Source: Gallionella straubiae (GTDB lineage Bacteria; Pseudomonadota; Gammaproteobacteria; Burkholderiales; Gallionellaceae). From it: a stretch of 64,000 nt of DNA. The notes beneath the pieces were generated by a model. It ran no database searches, had not been told where the DNA came from, and saw only the letters and a list, made by a program, of their open reading frames with translations. Both the position numbers and the translations under genes were made by a program. Positions within the stretch are counted from its first letter, which is position 1. Each line of letters opens with the position of its first letter. Shown piece by piece: positions 33,685-42,140 of this stretch. Location: the NCBI RefSeq assembly GCF_051257895.1, contig NZ_CP194331.1, forward strand, positions 682,001 to 746,000, in the 5' to 3' direction.

Positions 33685-34326
33685 ATGAAATATCGCGTCA
33701 TACCTGTTACACCTTTTGAGCAGAACTGCACCTTACTGTGGTGCGAAAAAACCCGTCATGGTGCCGTAGTGGATCCCGGTGGGGATGTACCAAGGATATT
33801 GGCCGCAATAGCAGAGGAAGGGGTTACAGTCGATAAATTGCTAATCACGCATGGGCATATTGATCATGCCGGTGCTGCTGCCGAGCTGGCCAAGAAACTC
33901 AATGTGCAGATCGAAGGGCCACATGCCGATGATGCCTTCCTGCTCGATGAGCTGCCGAGGCAATCGCAACGCTATGGCTTTCCTTTGGCCGCACCCTTTA
34001 CTCCAAGCCGCTGGTTGAAGGATGGCGACAGCATACAGATCGGCGAAGAAAAGCTAACGGTATTGCATACACCGGGACATACACCTGGCCATGTGGTGTT
34101 TTTTGCCCCCAATGTAAATCTGGCGCTTGTTGGGGATGTGCTGTTTCGTGGCTCGATAGGGCGCACCGATTTTCCGCGCGGCGATTTCAGCACACTGATT
34201 GCCTCTATTCGTGAGAAGCTGTTACCACTGGGAGATGATGTAGCTTTTATCTCCGGGCATGGCCCGATGTCCACATTCGGCAAGGAACGCCGCTCAAATC
34301 CGTTTTTAATCGACAATAATGGCTGA
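33685..34326 (+). CDS. MBL-fold metallo-hydrolase, YcbL/glyoxalase II-like
   Basis: 213 residues. The metal motif THGHIDHAG (HxHxDH), downstream histidines (HTPGHTPGHV), an aspartate (LVGDVLF) and the C-terminal ISGHGP are intact. Length and motifs match the YcbL-type glyoxalase II relatives, which hydrolyse thioesters such as S-lactoylglutathione; it lacks the C-terminal domain of true GloB. Substrate not determined. Confidence 0.85.
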   Translation: MKYRVIPVTPFEQNCTLLWCEKTRHGAVVDPGGDVPRILAAIAEEGVTVDKLLITHGHIDHAGAAAELAKKLNVQIEGPHADDAFLLDELPRQSQRYGFPLAAPFTPSRWLKDGDSIQIGEEKLTVLHTPGHTPGHVVFFAPNVNLALVGDVLFRGSIGRTDFPRGDFSTLIASIREKLLPLGDDVAFISGHGPMSTFGKERRSNPFLIDNNG

Positions 34327-34657
34327 CTGGCCACTCCTCATGGTGCATCGCCTCAGAAGCAGCCGTTCAGTGATCTTTGCCATTACCGCGTCTGCCCTGC
34401 TTCAGGCTTGCATCTACGTACCAGTTACGAAGGAAACTTACGACGCAGACTGCCGAATCGCTTCAAAGCATATGGAGCTTGAGCCGGTACAAATTGCAGC
34501 TATCAACCACTGCAGGCATGATGAGTGCGTTGCCATTCTTGCCGCTGCCTCAGCGACCGCAGCAGCCAGTGCAGTCATTTCGGGGAGTATCGTAGTCGCA
34601 GGAAATGTAGTCTACTGGTTTGAGAAACAGGGTCAGTGCAATATGGCGTTGAAATAA
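34319..34657 (+). CDS. Small putative lipoprotein
   Basis: Up to 112 residues. The N-terminal hydrophobic run ends in LLQAC, a lipobox, so the mature protein would begin at this Cys and be anchored to a membrane. The rest has four more cysteines and an alanine/valine-rich hydrophobic stretch (ILAAASATAAASAVISGSIVVAG). The ATG at 34319 overlaps the upstream stop; the ATG at 34340 would give a shorter signal sequence and is equally possible. Function unknown. Confidence 0.55.
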   Translation: MADWPLLMVHRLRSSRSVIFAITASALLQACIYVPVTKETYDADCRIASKHMELEPVQIAAINHCRHDECVAILAAASATAAASAVISGSIVVAGNVVYWFEKQGQCNMALK

Positions 34658-34778
34658 CGGATCGTCCAGGTCGGGCAGATAGATAAGGGTTGCAGCAATG
34701 ACAACCATCCTCAGCAAGCATCAAGGTTTCCATCCGGAATAATTTCTGCAGTTGCGTGATATGCCAGCCTGGTTGGAT

Positions 34779-34815
34779 CAAAAAAAACGGCATCCAATTC
34801 TGCAATCAGATGCCG
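34779..34815 (-). terminator. Intrinsic terminator of the ccm operon
   Basis: On the minus strand CGGCATC pairs with GATGCCG (34809-34815 and 34788-34794) around a 14-nt loop, followed by eight T. It ends the long minus-strand block of cytochrome genes just after ccmI. Confidence 0.9.
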
Positions 34816-34836
34816 CGATAGTAGAGCATTCAGCAG

Positions 34837-36087
34837 TTATTGCACGATCGAATCAATCACGATATTCAAGCCCTTGGCACCCGGCTTGACCGTACCCGTC
34901 GATCCCTGCAGGTCGCCGGGCTGGGCGATCGGGTTGCCTGATTTGGAGACGCGCGCCACCACCACAACCTGGTCGAAGCCGGACAGTTTCGCCTGTGGTT
35001 GCATCGCCATGCTGTCGTCGAGCGTGAATTGCAGCGGCAGGTCTTTCACCTGCTTGCGCAAGACGGCAAGCAGCGTCTTTTGACCCTGTGCCTCGCGCGC
35101 AAAAATGAACACCACATCGTCCGGCGCGGCTTTGCCGGCTAATGCCGGGTTCAATGAAACCTTGCCGCTGATCGGTTTGGTCGACGTTTGTTCCGGGGCC
35201 TTGGCGGCAGGCAGCTTGGCCAGCTTTTCCTTACCGCCTTTTTGCAGCGCAAGGAATTGGCGCGCCTGCTGGATGCCGTTGTGGATCATTGGCAAATCGG
35301 GATTACCCTGCGGCAGCAGATCGGCCAGTTTCGTCCAGTACGTGATGGCCGCTGCATAGTCGCCGCGCTCCATCGCCGCCGAACCTGACAAGGCCAGCAC
35401 CATGGTGTTGCTGCCGTCCAGTTCCAGTGCCCTGTTGAGGAACTTGGTCGGTTCGCCCAGCAGGGACTGGTTGTTAGTCATCGCATAAACATCGGCGTAA
35501 CTCGCCCATATCTGCGCTTCGTCGGGCACCAGCTTGACCAGTTGCCCATAGGCGCGCACCGCATCGGGAAAGCGCTGTAACTCGCTGTAGGAACGCGCCA
35601 GCACCACCCAGCCATCAGGATTCTCCGGCCGTTGTGCCAGTTCTTTTTCCAGCTCCTGCAGCTTGGCTTCGGAGCGGATGATGCCGAAATCGCCTGCCAT
35701 GGCGGTATCCTGCTGCGGCGACAGCGCCTTGGTGTTGCCGGTTGTAAGGTAGAGCGGCACGCTGACCAATGGCAGCAATATCGCCAGCACGATCGCCAGT
35801 ATTTTGGCAGGATGGCGCGGCGGCCTGGATGGCTGTTCGGCAATCCTGACCTCTTCCAGCAGGCGCGCCTGCAACTCGCGCTTGCCCTGTTCGTAGGCAT
35901 CCTGCGTCAGCATCCCGTCGCGCAAATCGGCTTCGAGCTCCGCCAGCTGGTCGCGCAGAATCTCCAGGTTGGCGGCATCGCGCCGCACCTCGCCAGCGGC
36001 ATTATTGCCGCTACGCCACAGGGGCAACACCACGAACGGCAGCGCCACGATCAGCAACACTGCGCAGATTATCCAGAATAAGGTCAT
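34837..36087 (-). CDS. ccmI: Cytochrome c maturation protein CcmI
   Basis: 416 residues. Two N-terminal transmembrane helices (LFWIICAVLLIVALPFVVLPLW; ILAIVLAILLPLVSVPLYL) enclose a cytosolic helical loop, followed by a periplasmic TPR domain and a C-terminal beta domain. It presents apocytochrome c to the CcmFGH haem lyase complex. Last gene of the operon; its ATG overlaps the ccmH stop by 4 bp. Confidence 0.92.
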   Translation of the reverse strand: MTLFWIICAVLLIVALPFVVLPLWRSGNNAAGEVRRDAANLEILRDQLAELEADLRDGMLTQDAYEQGKRELQARLLEEVRIAEQPSRPPRHPAKILAIVLAILLPLVSVPLYLTTGNTKALSPQQDTAMAGDFGIIRSEAKLQELEKELAQRPENPDGWVVLARSYSELQRFPDAVRAYGQLVKLVPDEAQIWASYADVYAMTNNQSLLGEPTKFLNRALELDGSNTMVLALSGSAAMERGDYAAAITYWTKLADLLPQGNPDLPMIHNGIQQARQFLALQKGGKEKLAKLPAAKAPEQTSTKPISGKVSLNPALAGKAAPDDVVFIFAREAQGQKTLLAVLRKQVKDLPLQFTLDDSMAMQPQAKLSGFDQVVVVARVSKSGNPIAQPGDLQGSTGTVKPGAKGLNIVIDSIVQ

Positions 36088-36572
36088 GCTTGCGGGCCTT
36101 TCGGTTGTTTCGGCGAGGCCGGCGTTTCGTTCAGTAATTCAGCGGCGCGCTGCGCGTCTTCCGCCGACAATTCGGCTTCCGGAATCTGGCTTTTGCGCTT
36201 GCGCAACTGGTAGATCAGCATGCCCGCACCGGCCAGCAACAGGATGAACGGGCCAAACCAGAGCACCAGCGTGGATTTTTTCATCGGCGGGTCGTACAGC
36301 ACGAAGTCGCCGTAGCGGGAAACCAGATAATCGATTATCTCCTGGTCGCTCATGCCCTTCTGCATCTGCTCGCGCACCTCGCGGCGCAGATCCTCGGCGA
36401 GATCGGCATGCGAACTGGCCAGCGATTCGTTCTGGCAGACCAGGCAGCGCAAATTTTCCGCTAAACCGATCATGCGCTTTTCCAGCACCGGGTCGGCGGC
36501 CATGTCCTTCGCTTCACCGGCATGGGAAAGAGCCGGCAGCAGGCACATCAGCAATATCAACAGATACTTCAT
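36084..36572 (-). CDS. ccmH: Cytochrome c maturation protein CcmH
   Basis: 162 residues: signal peptide, the LRCLVCQ motif whose two cysteines handle the apocytochrome disulfide, and a C-terminal transmembrane helix (LWFGPFILLLAGAGMLIYQL). This is the short form; the TPR part is a separate gene, ccmI, next door. The start at 36572 overlaps the ccmG stop. Confidence 0.94.
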   Translation of the reverse strand: MKYLLILLMCLLPALSHAGEAKDMAADPVLEKRMIGLAENLRCLVCQNESLASSHADLAEDLRREVREQMQKGMSDQEIIDYLVSRYGDFVLYDPPMKKSTLVLWFGPFILLLAGAGMLIYQLRKRKSQIPEAELSAEDAQRAAELLNETPASPKQPKGPQA

Positions 36573-37096
36573 TTGGCTTGCAGCTCCTTGACCAGCGGAA
36601 TGATTTTCTCTTTCAGGATTTCCGGCGTCACCGCGCCGATCTGCTTGTGCTGGATGACGCCCTGCTTGTCGATCACATAGGTTTCCGGTACGCCGTATAC
36701 GCCGTAATCGATGCCCACGCGGCCTTCGGCGTCGGACACAACCAGGGTGTATGGGTTGCCGTGCTTGCGCAGCCAAGCCTCGCCGTCCTCGCGTTTATCC
36801 TTGTAGTCCATCCCGTAGATCGGCACGATGTTCTGGCGCGCCAAGTCCACGAACACCGGATGCTCGTTTTCGCAGGCCGTGCACCACGACGCCCAGACAT
36901 TGAACAGCCACACCTTGCCCTTCATGTCCTGCGGCGAAAACTGTTTCGCCGGCTCATGCAACTGCGGCAACGTGAACGCGGGCGCCGCCCTGCCGACCAG
37001 CGGCGATGGTACTTCGCGCGGATTCAGCCCCAGCCCGACAAACATGAAAGCCGCTACAATCAGAAAAACTACCAACGGAAGTATGAAACGCATCAT
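36569..37096 (-). CDS. ccmG: Thiol:disulfide interchange protein CcmG/DsbE
   Basis: 175 residues. An N-terminal membrane anchor and a periplasmic thioredoxin fold with WASWCTAC and the GVPETYVID cis-proline region. It reduces the CXXCH cysteines of apocytochromes before haem attachment. Overlaps ccmF and ccmH by 4 bp on either side. Confidence 0.94.
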   Translation of the reverse strand: MMRFILPLVVFLIVAAFMFVGLGLNPREVPSPLVGRAAPAFTLPQLHEPAKQFSPQDMKGKVWLFNVWASWCTACENEHPVFVDLARQNIVPIYGMDYKDKREDGEAWLRKHGNPYTLVVSDAEGRVGIDYGVYGVPETYVIDKQGVIQHKQIGAVTPEILKEKIIPLVKELQAK

Positions 37097-39084
37097 GATG
37101 ATTTGCCCTCTGTCGCCAATTTGTCACCCGTGATGCTATCGTCTCCGGGCTTACGGTGCAGGCGGTAACGGCGGTCACTGATCGCCAGCACCCCACCCAA
37201 GGCCATCAACAGGCACCCCGCCCAGATCCAGTCGACAAACGGCTTGATATAGACGCGCACCGCCCACGCTCCCTTGCTGTCCGGGATCGGCTCGCCCAGG
37301 GACACGTACAGGTCGCCCAGAAAACCGGTGTCGATTGCCGCTTCGGTCATCGGCATGCCGGATACGTTGTACTGGCGTTTTTCCGGATACAGCTCGGTGA
37401 CCAGCTTGCCGTTCTTGCTGACCGTCACCCGCCCTTTTGCCGTCACGTAATTGGGGCCTTCTGTTTCCGTGATGCCGTTGAAGCGGAATTCGTAGCCGCC
37501 CGCCTGCACCGTATCGCCAACATCCATGCGCACATCGCGCTCGGTTTCATAACCTTTCACCAGCGTTACGCCGATGATGAACACCGCCACGCCGAGGTGC
37601 GCAAACTGCATGCCGTAATAGCTCAGCGACTGGTTGCGCATGCGCTGTATGAAATTGCCGCGCCCGGCCAGGCGCTCACGCAGGCTCAGCAGCACCGAGG
37701 CGATGATCCAGAATGCCAGCAGCAGGCCCAGCGCGATCATGGCCGTCCATTTGCCCATCGTCAGCGGCAGCAGCAGCGCGATCAGCAACGCGCTGGCAAA
37801 TGCCCAGCGCACGCGCTTGGCCAGTTCCGGTGCGGAGAATTTTTTCCAGCGCGCCAGCGGCCCCAGGCCCATCATCAGTACCATCGGCACCATCAGCGGC
37901 ACGAATATCGCGTGGAAATACGGCGGACCTACCGAGAGCTTGCCCTGGCCGAGCGCATCCATGAACAGCGGATAGAGCGTGCCGATGAACACCGAGGCCG
38001 AGGCGACCGACAGCAGCACGTTGTTCGACAGTAGCAGCGATTCGCGCGACAGCAGATCGAACTTGCCGCCCAAACCGATCTTCGGTGCGCGCCACGCAAA
38101 CAGCAGCAGCGACGCGCCGATCACGACCACCAAGAAAGACAGGATGAAGATGCCGCGCTTGGGGTCGGTGGCGAAGGCATGCACCGAGGTCAGCACGCCG
38201 GAACGCACCAGGAAGGTGCCCATCAGACTCAGGGAGAATGCCGCGATGGCGAGCAGCACCGTCCAGCTCTTGAATGCGTTGCGCTTCTCAGTCACCGCCA
38301 GCGAATGCATCAGCGCGGTGCCGACCAGCCACGGCATGAACGAGGCATTTTCCACCGGATCCCAGAACCACCAGCCGCCCCAGCCCAACTCGTAATAAGC
38401 CCACCAGCTGCCCAGCGCAATGCCGCCGGTCATGAATACCCATGCCACGGTCGTCCATGGGCGCGACCAGCGCGCCCAGGTGGCATCCAGTTTCCCGCCC
38501 AGCAAGGCGGCGATGGCGAATGCAAACGCCACCGAGTAGCCCACATAACCCATGTACAGCATCGGCGGGTGCAGCACCAGTCCGGGATCCTGCAACAGCG
38601 GATTCAGGTCGCGCCCATCAACCGCAGCAGGCAGCAGGCGATCGAACGGGTTCGAGGTGAGCAGCATGAACAGCAGGAAGCCCACCGCAACCAGCCCCAT
38701 CACGCCAAGCACACGCGCCACCATCTCTTCCGGCAAGTGCCGGCTGTACACGGCAACGGCCAGCACCCATGCGGACAGGATGAACACCCATAGCAGCAGC
38801 GAGCCTTCATGCCCGCCCCACACGGCGGCGACGCGGTAGGCGACGGGAAGCTGGGAATTGGAATGCTGCGCGACATACAGCACGGAAAAATCGTTGACAA
38901 CGAAGGCGTAAGTCAGGCAGGCAAAAGCGATAGAAATGAACACAAACTGGCCGTACGCAAGAGTACGCGCGGTGCCCATCAATACCACGTTGTCGCGTGC
39001 CGCGCCGATGATAGGCAGTACACCGAGGCACGCCACCAGAAACAAGGAAACAATTAACGCAAAATGACCAATCTCTGGAATCAT
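37093..39084 (-). CDS. ccmF: Cytochrome c haem lyase subunit CcmF
   Basis: 663 residues with about 15 transmembrane helices. The tryptophan-rich haem-handling motif (ELGWGGWWFWDPVENASFMPW) and flanking histidines are present. It receives haem from CcmE and attaches it to the apocytochrome with CcmH/CcmI. Start at 39084 (MIPEIGHFALI), the family start. Confidence 0.95.
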   Translation of the reverse strand: MIPEIGHFALIVSLFLVACLGVLPIIGAARDNVVLMGTARTLAYGQFVFISIAFACLTYAFVVNDFSVLYVAQHSNSQLPVAYRVAAVWGGHEGSLLLWVFILSAWVLAVAVYSRHLPEEMVARVLGVMGLVAVGFLLFMLLTSNPFDRLLPAAVDGRDLNPLLQDPGLVLHPPMLYMGYVGYSVAFAFAIAALLGGKLDATWARWSRPWTTVAWVFMTGGIALGSWWAYYELGWGGWWFWDPVENASFMPWLVGTALMHSLAVTEKRNAFKSWTVLLAIAAFSLSLMGTFLVRSGVLTSVHAFATDPKRGIFILSFLVVVIGASLLLFAWRAPKIGLGGKFDLLSRESLLLSNNVLLSVASASVFIGTLYPLFMDALGQGKLSVGPPYFHAIFVPLMVPMVLMMGLGPLARWKKFSAPELAKRVRWAFASALLIALLLPLTMGKWTAMIALGLLLAFWIIASVLLSLRERLAGRGNFIQRMRNQSLSYYGMQFAHLGVAVFIIGVTLVKGYETERDVRMDVGDTVQAGGYEFRFNGITETEGPNYVTAKGRVTVSKNGKLVTELYPEKRQYNVSGMPMTEAAIDTGFLGDLYVSLGEPIPDSKGAWAVRVYIKPFVDWIWAGCLLMALGGVLAISDRRYRLHRKPGDDSITGDKLATEGKSS

Positions 39085-39100
39085 GCTGAAGCTTTCAAAA

Positions 39101-39586
39101 TTATTTGGCGGCAGTCGCCGCAGGTGCGCTTGCCGGAGTGGCCGCAACGGCGGAAGCGTTCGCGGTCTCGGCTTTCTTCAACGCATCGGCGGCCTCGGGC
39201 GGCATATAGTTCTCGTCATGCTTGGCGAGCACCTCGTCGGCATGCATCACGCCGTCGGCCCCTACCTTGCCTTGCGCGACCACGCCTTTGCCTTCCGTAA
39301 ACAGATCCGGCAGGATGCCCTTGTATACGACCGGTATGCTTTTGTGCTTGTCGGTAATCACGAAATGCACCGTCAACCCGTCCGTCTGGCGCTTCACGCT
39401 GCCTTCCTCTACCAGGCCGCCGATACGGAAGCTGCGCCCATGCGGCGCCTCGTTGTTGAAAACCTGGGTTGGGGTGAAATACAGGCTGACGTTGTTTTGC
39501 AGCGCGTTCAGCACCAAGCCGACGACCAGGGCCAATGCGGCAACGGCAACCACGATAAATACAAATCTTTTCTGGCGCGGCTTCAT
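39101..39586 (-). CDS. ccmE: Haem chaperone CcmE
   Basis: 161 residues: an N-terminal anchor helix and the periplasmic OB-fold. The haem-binding histidine is in the conserved HDENY segment, followed by a flexible Ala-rich tail. Start at 39586 (MKPRQKRF); an in-frame start 36 bp upstream would overlap ccmD. Confidence 0.95.
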   Translation of the reverse strand: MKPRQKRFVFIVVAVAALALVVGLVLNALQNNVSLYFTPTQVFNNEAPHGRSFRIGGLVEEGSVKRQTDGLTVHFVITDKHKSIPVVYKGILPDLFTEGKGVVAQGKVGADGVMHADEVLAKHDENYMPPEAADALKKAETANASAVAATPASAPAATAAK

Positions 39587-39587
39587 C

Positions 39588-39770
39588 TCAGTTATTTTCT
39601 CCAGCTTCGTCTTCCGCCTCACGCATCAGGAGCACCTGCTGCAAGGTAATCTTTCTCTTGTGCCTGACCATCGCAATCTCAATCGCAAAGATGAGGAAGG
39701 CAACGGCGTACGAACCCAGCCAAACATAGGTGAGCGGATTTTCCCGCATCCAGATATCCAGGCCGCTCAT
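39588..39770 (-). CDS. ccmD: Haem exporter accessory protein CcmD
   Basis: 60 residues with one transmembrane helix (YVWLGSYAVAFLIFAIEIAM) and a basic cytosolic tail; stabilises the CcmABC-CcmE complex. GGAGG lies seven bases before the ATG. Normally this gene overlaps or directly follows ccmC; here 145 bp of repeat sequence separate them. Confidence 0.9.
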   Translation of the reverse strand: MSGLDIWMRENPLTYVWLGSYAVAFLIFAIEIAMVRHKRKITLQQVLLMREAEDEAGENN

Positions 39771-39932
39771 GACCGCACCTCCGACACGTTATCGATGGAA
39801 TCAGCAGATTGCAGTTGGAGGTGCGAGGCGGTCATTGGCTCCGGCATCACGCGCTGCGCGCATGAGCCTGCACCGCAACTGCGTTGTCCCGCCCCGGATG
39901 CTTCGCAACGCCGTGTCATGACCGCACCTCCG
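39767..39932 (-). repeat. 149-bp structured insert between ccmC and ccmD with 17-bp terminal duplication
   Basis: TCATGACCGCACCTCCG (plus strand) occurs at both 39767-39783 and 39916-39932. On the coding strand this word is the ccmC end, a GGAGG ribosome site and the ccmD ATGA, so the ancestral overlap was duplicated by the insertion. The insert holds GCAGTTG ... CAACTGC, GGTGC ... GCACC and GGCTC ... GAGCC arms, a CGCGC-A-GCGCG inner hairpin and AGTTGCGGTGCAGGCTCAT, which matches the repeat after proB with one mismatch. Confidence 0.82.
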
Positions 39933-40653
39933 GCAATTCGTTGATCCAGGTAGTGTTGCGTTCGCGCTCCAGGATGATGCTGCGCACGCGCGCCAGCACC
40001 ACCGCGATCGCATACAGCCAGCAGGCCGCCAGCACGGTGAACATGGCCTGCTGCATCGCGACATGCATGGAGGTGCCGCTGAATTTGATGCTCGCCCCCT
40101 GATGCAGGGTGTTCCACCACTTGACCGAGAAATAGATGATCGGCACGTTCACCGAGCCCACGATCGCCAGCAGGGCGCTGGCGCGATCGGCGCGGCGCGG
40201 ATCGTCGATCGACGCGTGCAGCGCGATGAAACCCAGATAGAGGAATAGCAGGATGAGCTCGGAAGTCAGGCGCGCATCCCAGACCCACCATGCGCCCCAC
40301 ATCGGCTTGCCCCACAACGCGCCGGTCCACAGCGAGATGAAGGCGAACAGCGCGCCGGTAGGTGCGATGGCGGTAGCCATCATGGCCGAAAGGCGGGTAT
40401 TGAAAACCAGCCCCAGCGCCGCATAGCCCGCCATGACCAGATAGAGGAACATGGACAGGATGGAAGCCGGCACATGAATGAAAATGATGCGGTAGAACTC
40501 GCCCTGCTGGGCATCGACCGGCGCCACCGCAAAGCCGATATACAACCCGATTGCAAGCAGAATTGCGGCGGAAAGCGCAAACCACGGAATCAGTTTACCG
40601 GCCAAACCATAAAAGGTTGTCGGTGCGGAATATTTAAACCAGTTTATTGCCAA
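39916..40653 (-). CDS. ccmC: Haem exporter membrane protein CcmC
   Basis: 245 residues, six helices, with the haem-handling motif WGAWWVWDARLTSELIL. It loads haem on CcmE. The TTG at 40653 (MAINWFKYSAP) is chosen: GGAG lies eight bases upstream and it gives the family length; no ATG is near. Confidence 0.93.
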   Translation of the reverse strand: MAINWFKYSAPTTFYGLAGKLIPWFALSAAILLAIGLYIGFAVAPVDAQQGEFYRIIFIHVPASILSMFLYLVMAGYAALGLVFNTRLSAMMATAIAPTGALFAFISLWTGALWGKPMWGAWWVWDARLTSELILLFLYLGFIALHASIDDPRRADRASALLAIVGSVNVPIIYFSVKWWNTLHQGASIKFSGTSMHVAMQQAMFTVLAACWLYAIAVVLARVRSIILERERNTTWINELPEVRS

Positions 40654-40658
40654 CTTAA

Positions 40659-41342
40659 TTACTCCATCGAAATACGTAACGCCTGCGCCGTCACCCAGGG
40701 GGTGAATACCAGCGCCAACACCAGCAACGCGCCCAGCAATGACAGGTGCGACGCCGCGCTCAATCCGGTTGAAACCGCCTCGACCGCCCCAGTGCCGAAA
40801 ATCAGTACTGGAATGCACAGCGGCAACACCAGCAGCGACAACAGCACACCGCCGCCGCGCAACCCCAGCGTCAGCGCTGCGCCGATCGCACCTATCATGC
40901 TCAACACCGGCGTCCCCAACAGCAGGCCGATAACCAATACACCCAGCGCCTGCGCCGGCATGTCGAACTGCAAGCCCAGCACCGGCGCCATCAGCACCAG
41001 CGGCAGACCGGACACCATCCAGTGCGCGGCCATCTTGCCCAGCACCAGCATGGACAAGGACTGCGGGGCGAGCATCATCTGCTCCAGCGTGCCGTCCAGA
41101 TAGTCCGCCGAGAACAAGCGCCCCAGCGACAACATCGAGGACAGCAGCGCTGCCACCCACAACACGCCCGCGGCCATCTTGCGCAGCATGTCCATCTCAG
41201 GCCCGACGCCCAGCGGAAACAGGCTGACCACCATCACGAAGAAAATCAGCGTGGTGAGCACATCCGCGCGGCGGCGCATCGCGAGCACCAGATCGCGCCG
41301 GATCACCAGCGCCAGCAGTCCGGACAGCGAGGATTTCTTCAT
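40659..41342 (-). CDS. ccmB: Haem exporter permease CcmB
   Basis: 227 residues, six predicted transmembrane helices, with family sequence FFVMVVSLFPLGVGPE and DYLDGTLEQMML. Works with CcmA as the ABC part that releases holo-CcmE. Its stop is 5 bp before the ccmC TTG. Confidence 0.94.
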   Translation of the reverse strand: MKKSSLSGLLALVIRRDLVLAMRRRADVLTTLIFFVMVVSLFPLGVGPEMDMLRKMAAGVLWVAALLSSMLSLGRLFSADYLDGTLEQMMLAPQSLSMLVLGKMAAHWMVSGLPLVLMAPVLGLQFDMPAQALGVLVIGLLLGTPVLSMIGAIGAALTLGLRGGGVLLSLLVLPLCIPVLIFGTGAVEAVSTGLSAASHLSLLGALLVLALVFTPWVTAQALRISME

Positions 41343-41355
41343 GCCGCTGCAACCA

Positions 41356-41970
41356 TCATGACAACGACAGGCCGTGCATTTCCACTCCCGCCACCTGCAG
41401 CGGCTGATGCGTGGTGAAAATCACCATTCCCTGCCGCGCCAGATGCTCCGCAACCAGTTCCTGAATCAACGCCACGGCTCCGACATCCAGTGCGGTCAAA
41501 GGTTCATCCAGTATCCACAGCCGGGCATCACTGACCAGCAAGCGCGCCAATGCCACGCGCCGCCGCTGGCCTTGTGAGAGCACCTTGGTCGGCAGCCTCT
41601 CGCGGCCGCGCAGCCCCATGCGGCGCAACGCGGACAGCGCCTCTTTTTCATCCAGCTCAATCCCGGAAAGCCCGGCGGAGATGCGCAGGTTCTCCAGTGC
41701 GCTCAGTTCATCTTTGATCGCATTCAAATGCCCGAGATACAGTACCTCGGCATAATAATCCTCGTCCAGATCGCAGGTGTTTTTGCCGCCCCAGGTGATC
41801 GCCCCCTCGTCCGGCATCAAAAAGCCGCACAGCGTGCGTAGCAGGCTGGTCTTGCCGCTACCGTTCGCGCCCTGCACTTGCATGATCTGGCCGGGGTGCA
41901 ACGCAAAGCTCAATCCGGAAAACAATCGATGATCGCCGCGGCTGCACGCAAGATTGCTGACTTCCAGCAT
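41356..41970 (-). CDS. ccmA: Haem exporter ATP-binding protein CcmA
   Basis: 204 residues: Walker A GANGSGKTS, signature LSQGQRRRVALARLL, Walker B LWILDEPLTALD. First gene of ccmABCDEFGHI, all on the minus strand. A 170-bp gap separates it from the cytochrome b gene upstream, so it may have its own promoter; none is clear by eye. Confidence 0.95.
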   Translation of the reverse strand: MLEVSNLACSRGDHRLFSGLSFALHPGQIMQVQGANGSGKTSLLRTLCGFLMPDEGAITWGGKNTCDLDEDYYAEVLYLGHLNAIKDELSALENLRISAGLSGIELDEKEALSALRRMGLRGRERLPTKVLSQGQRRRVALARLLVSDARLWILDEPLTALDVGAVALIQELVAEHLARQGMVIFTTHQPLQVAGVEMHGLSLS

Positions 41971-42140
41971 GGATGGAAACCTGAAATTAATACTATGGGA
42001 TTATATACGATTGAGCGATGGGAATGCGCGCACACGCACCCTAAAATTAAGGCAAAACTCTCCTGCCACCACCTTGCTCTTGTCAGGAAAGGTTCAAGAG
42101 CGCGGCGATGGCAAAGGTGCGAGGCCTGCCAGCCAGCGGA

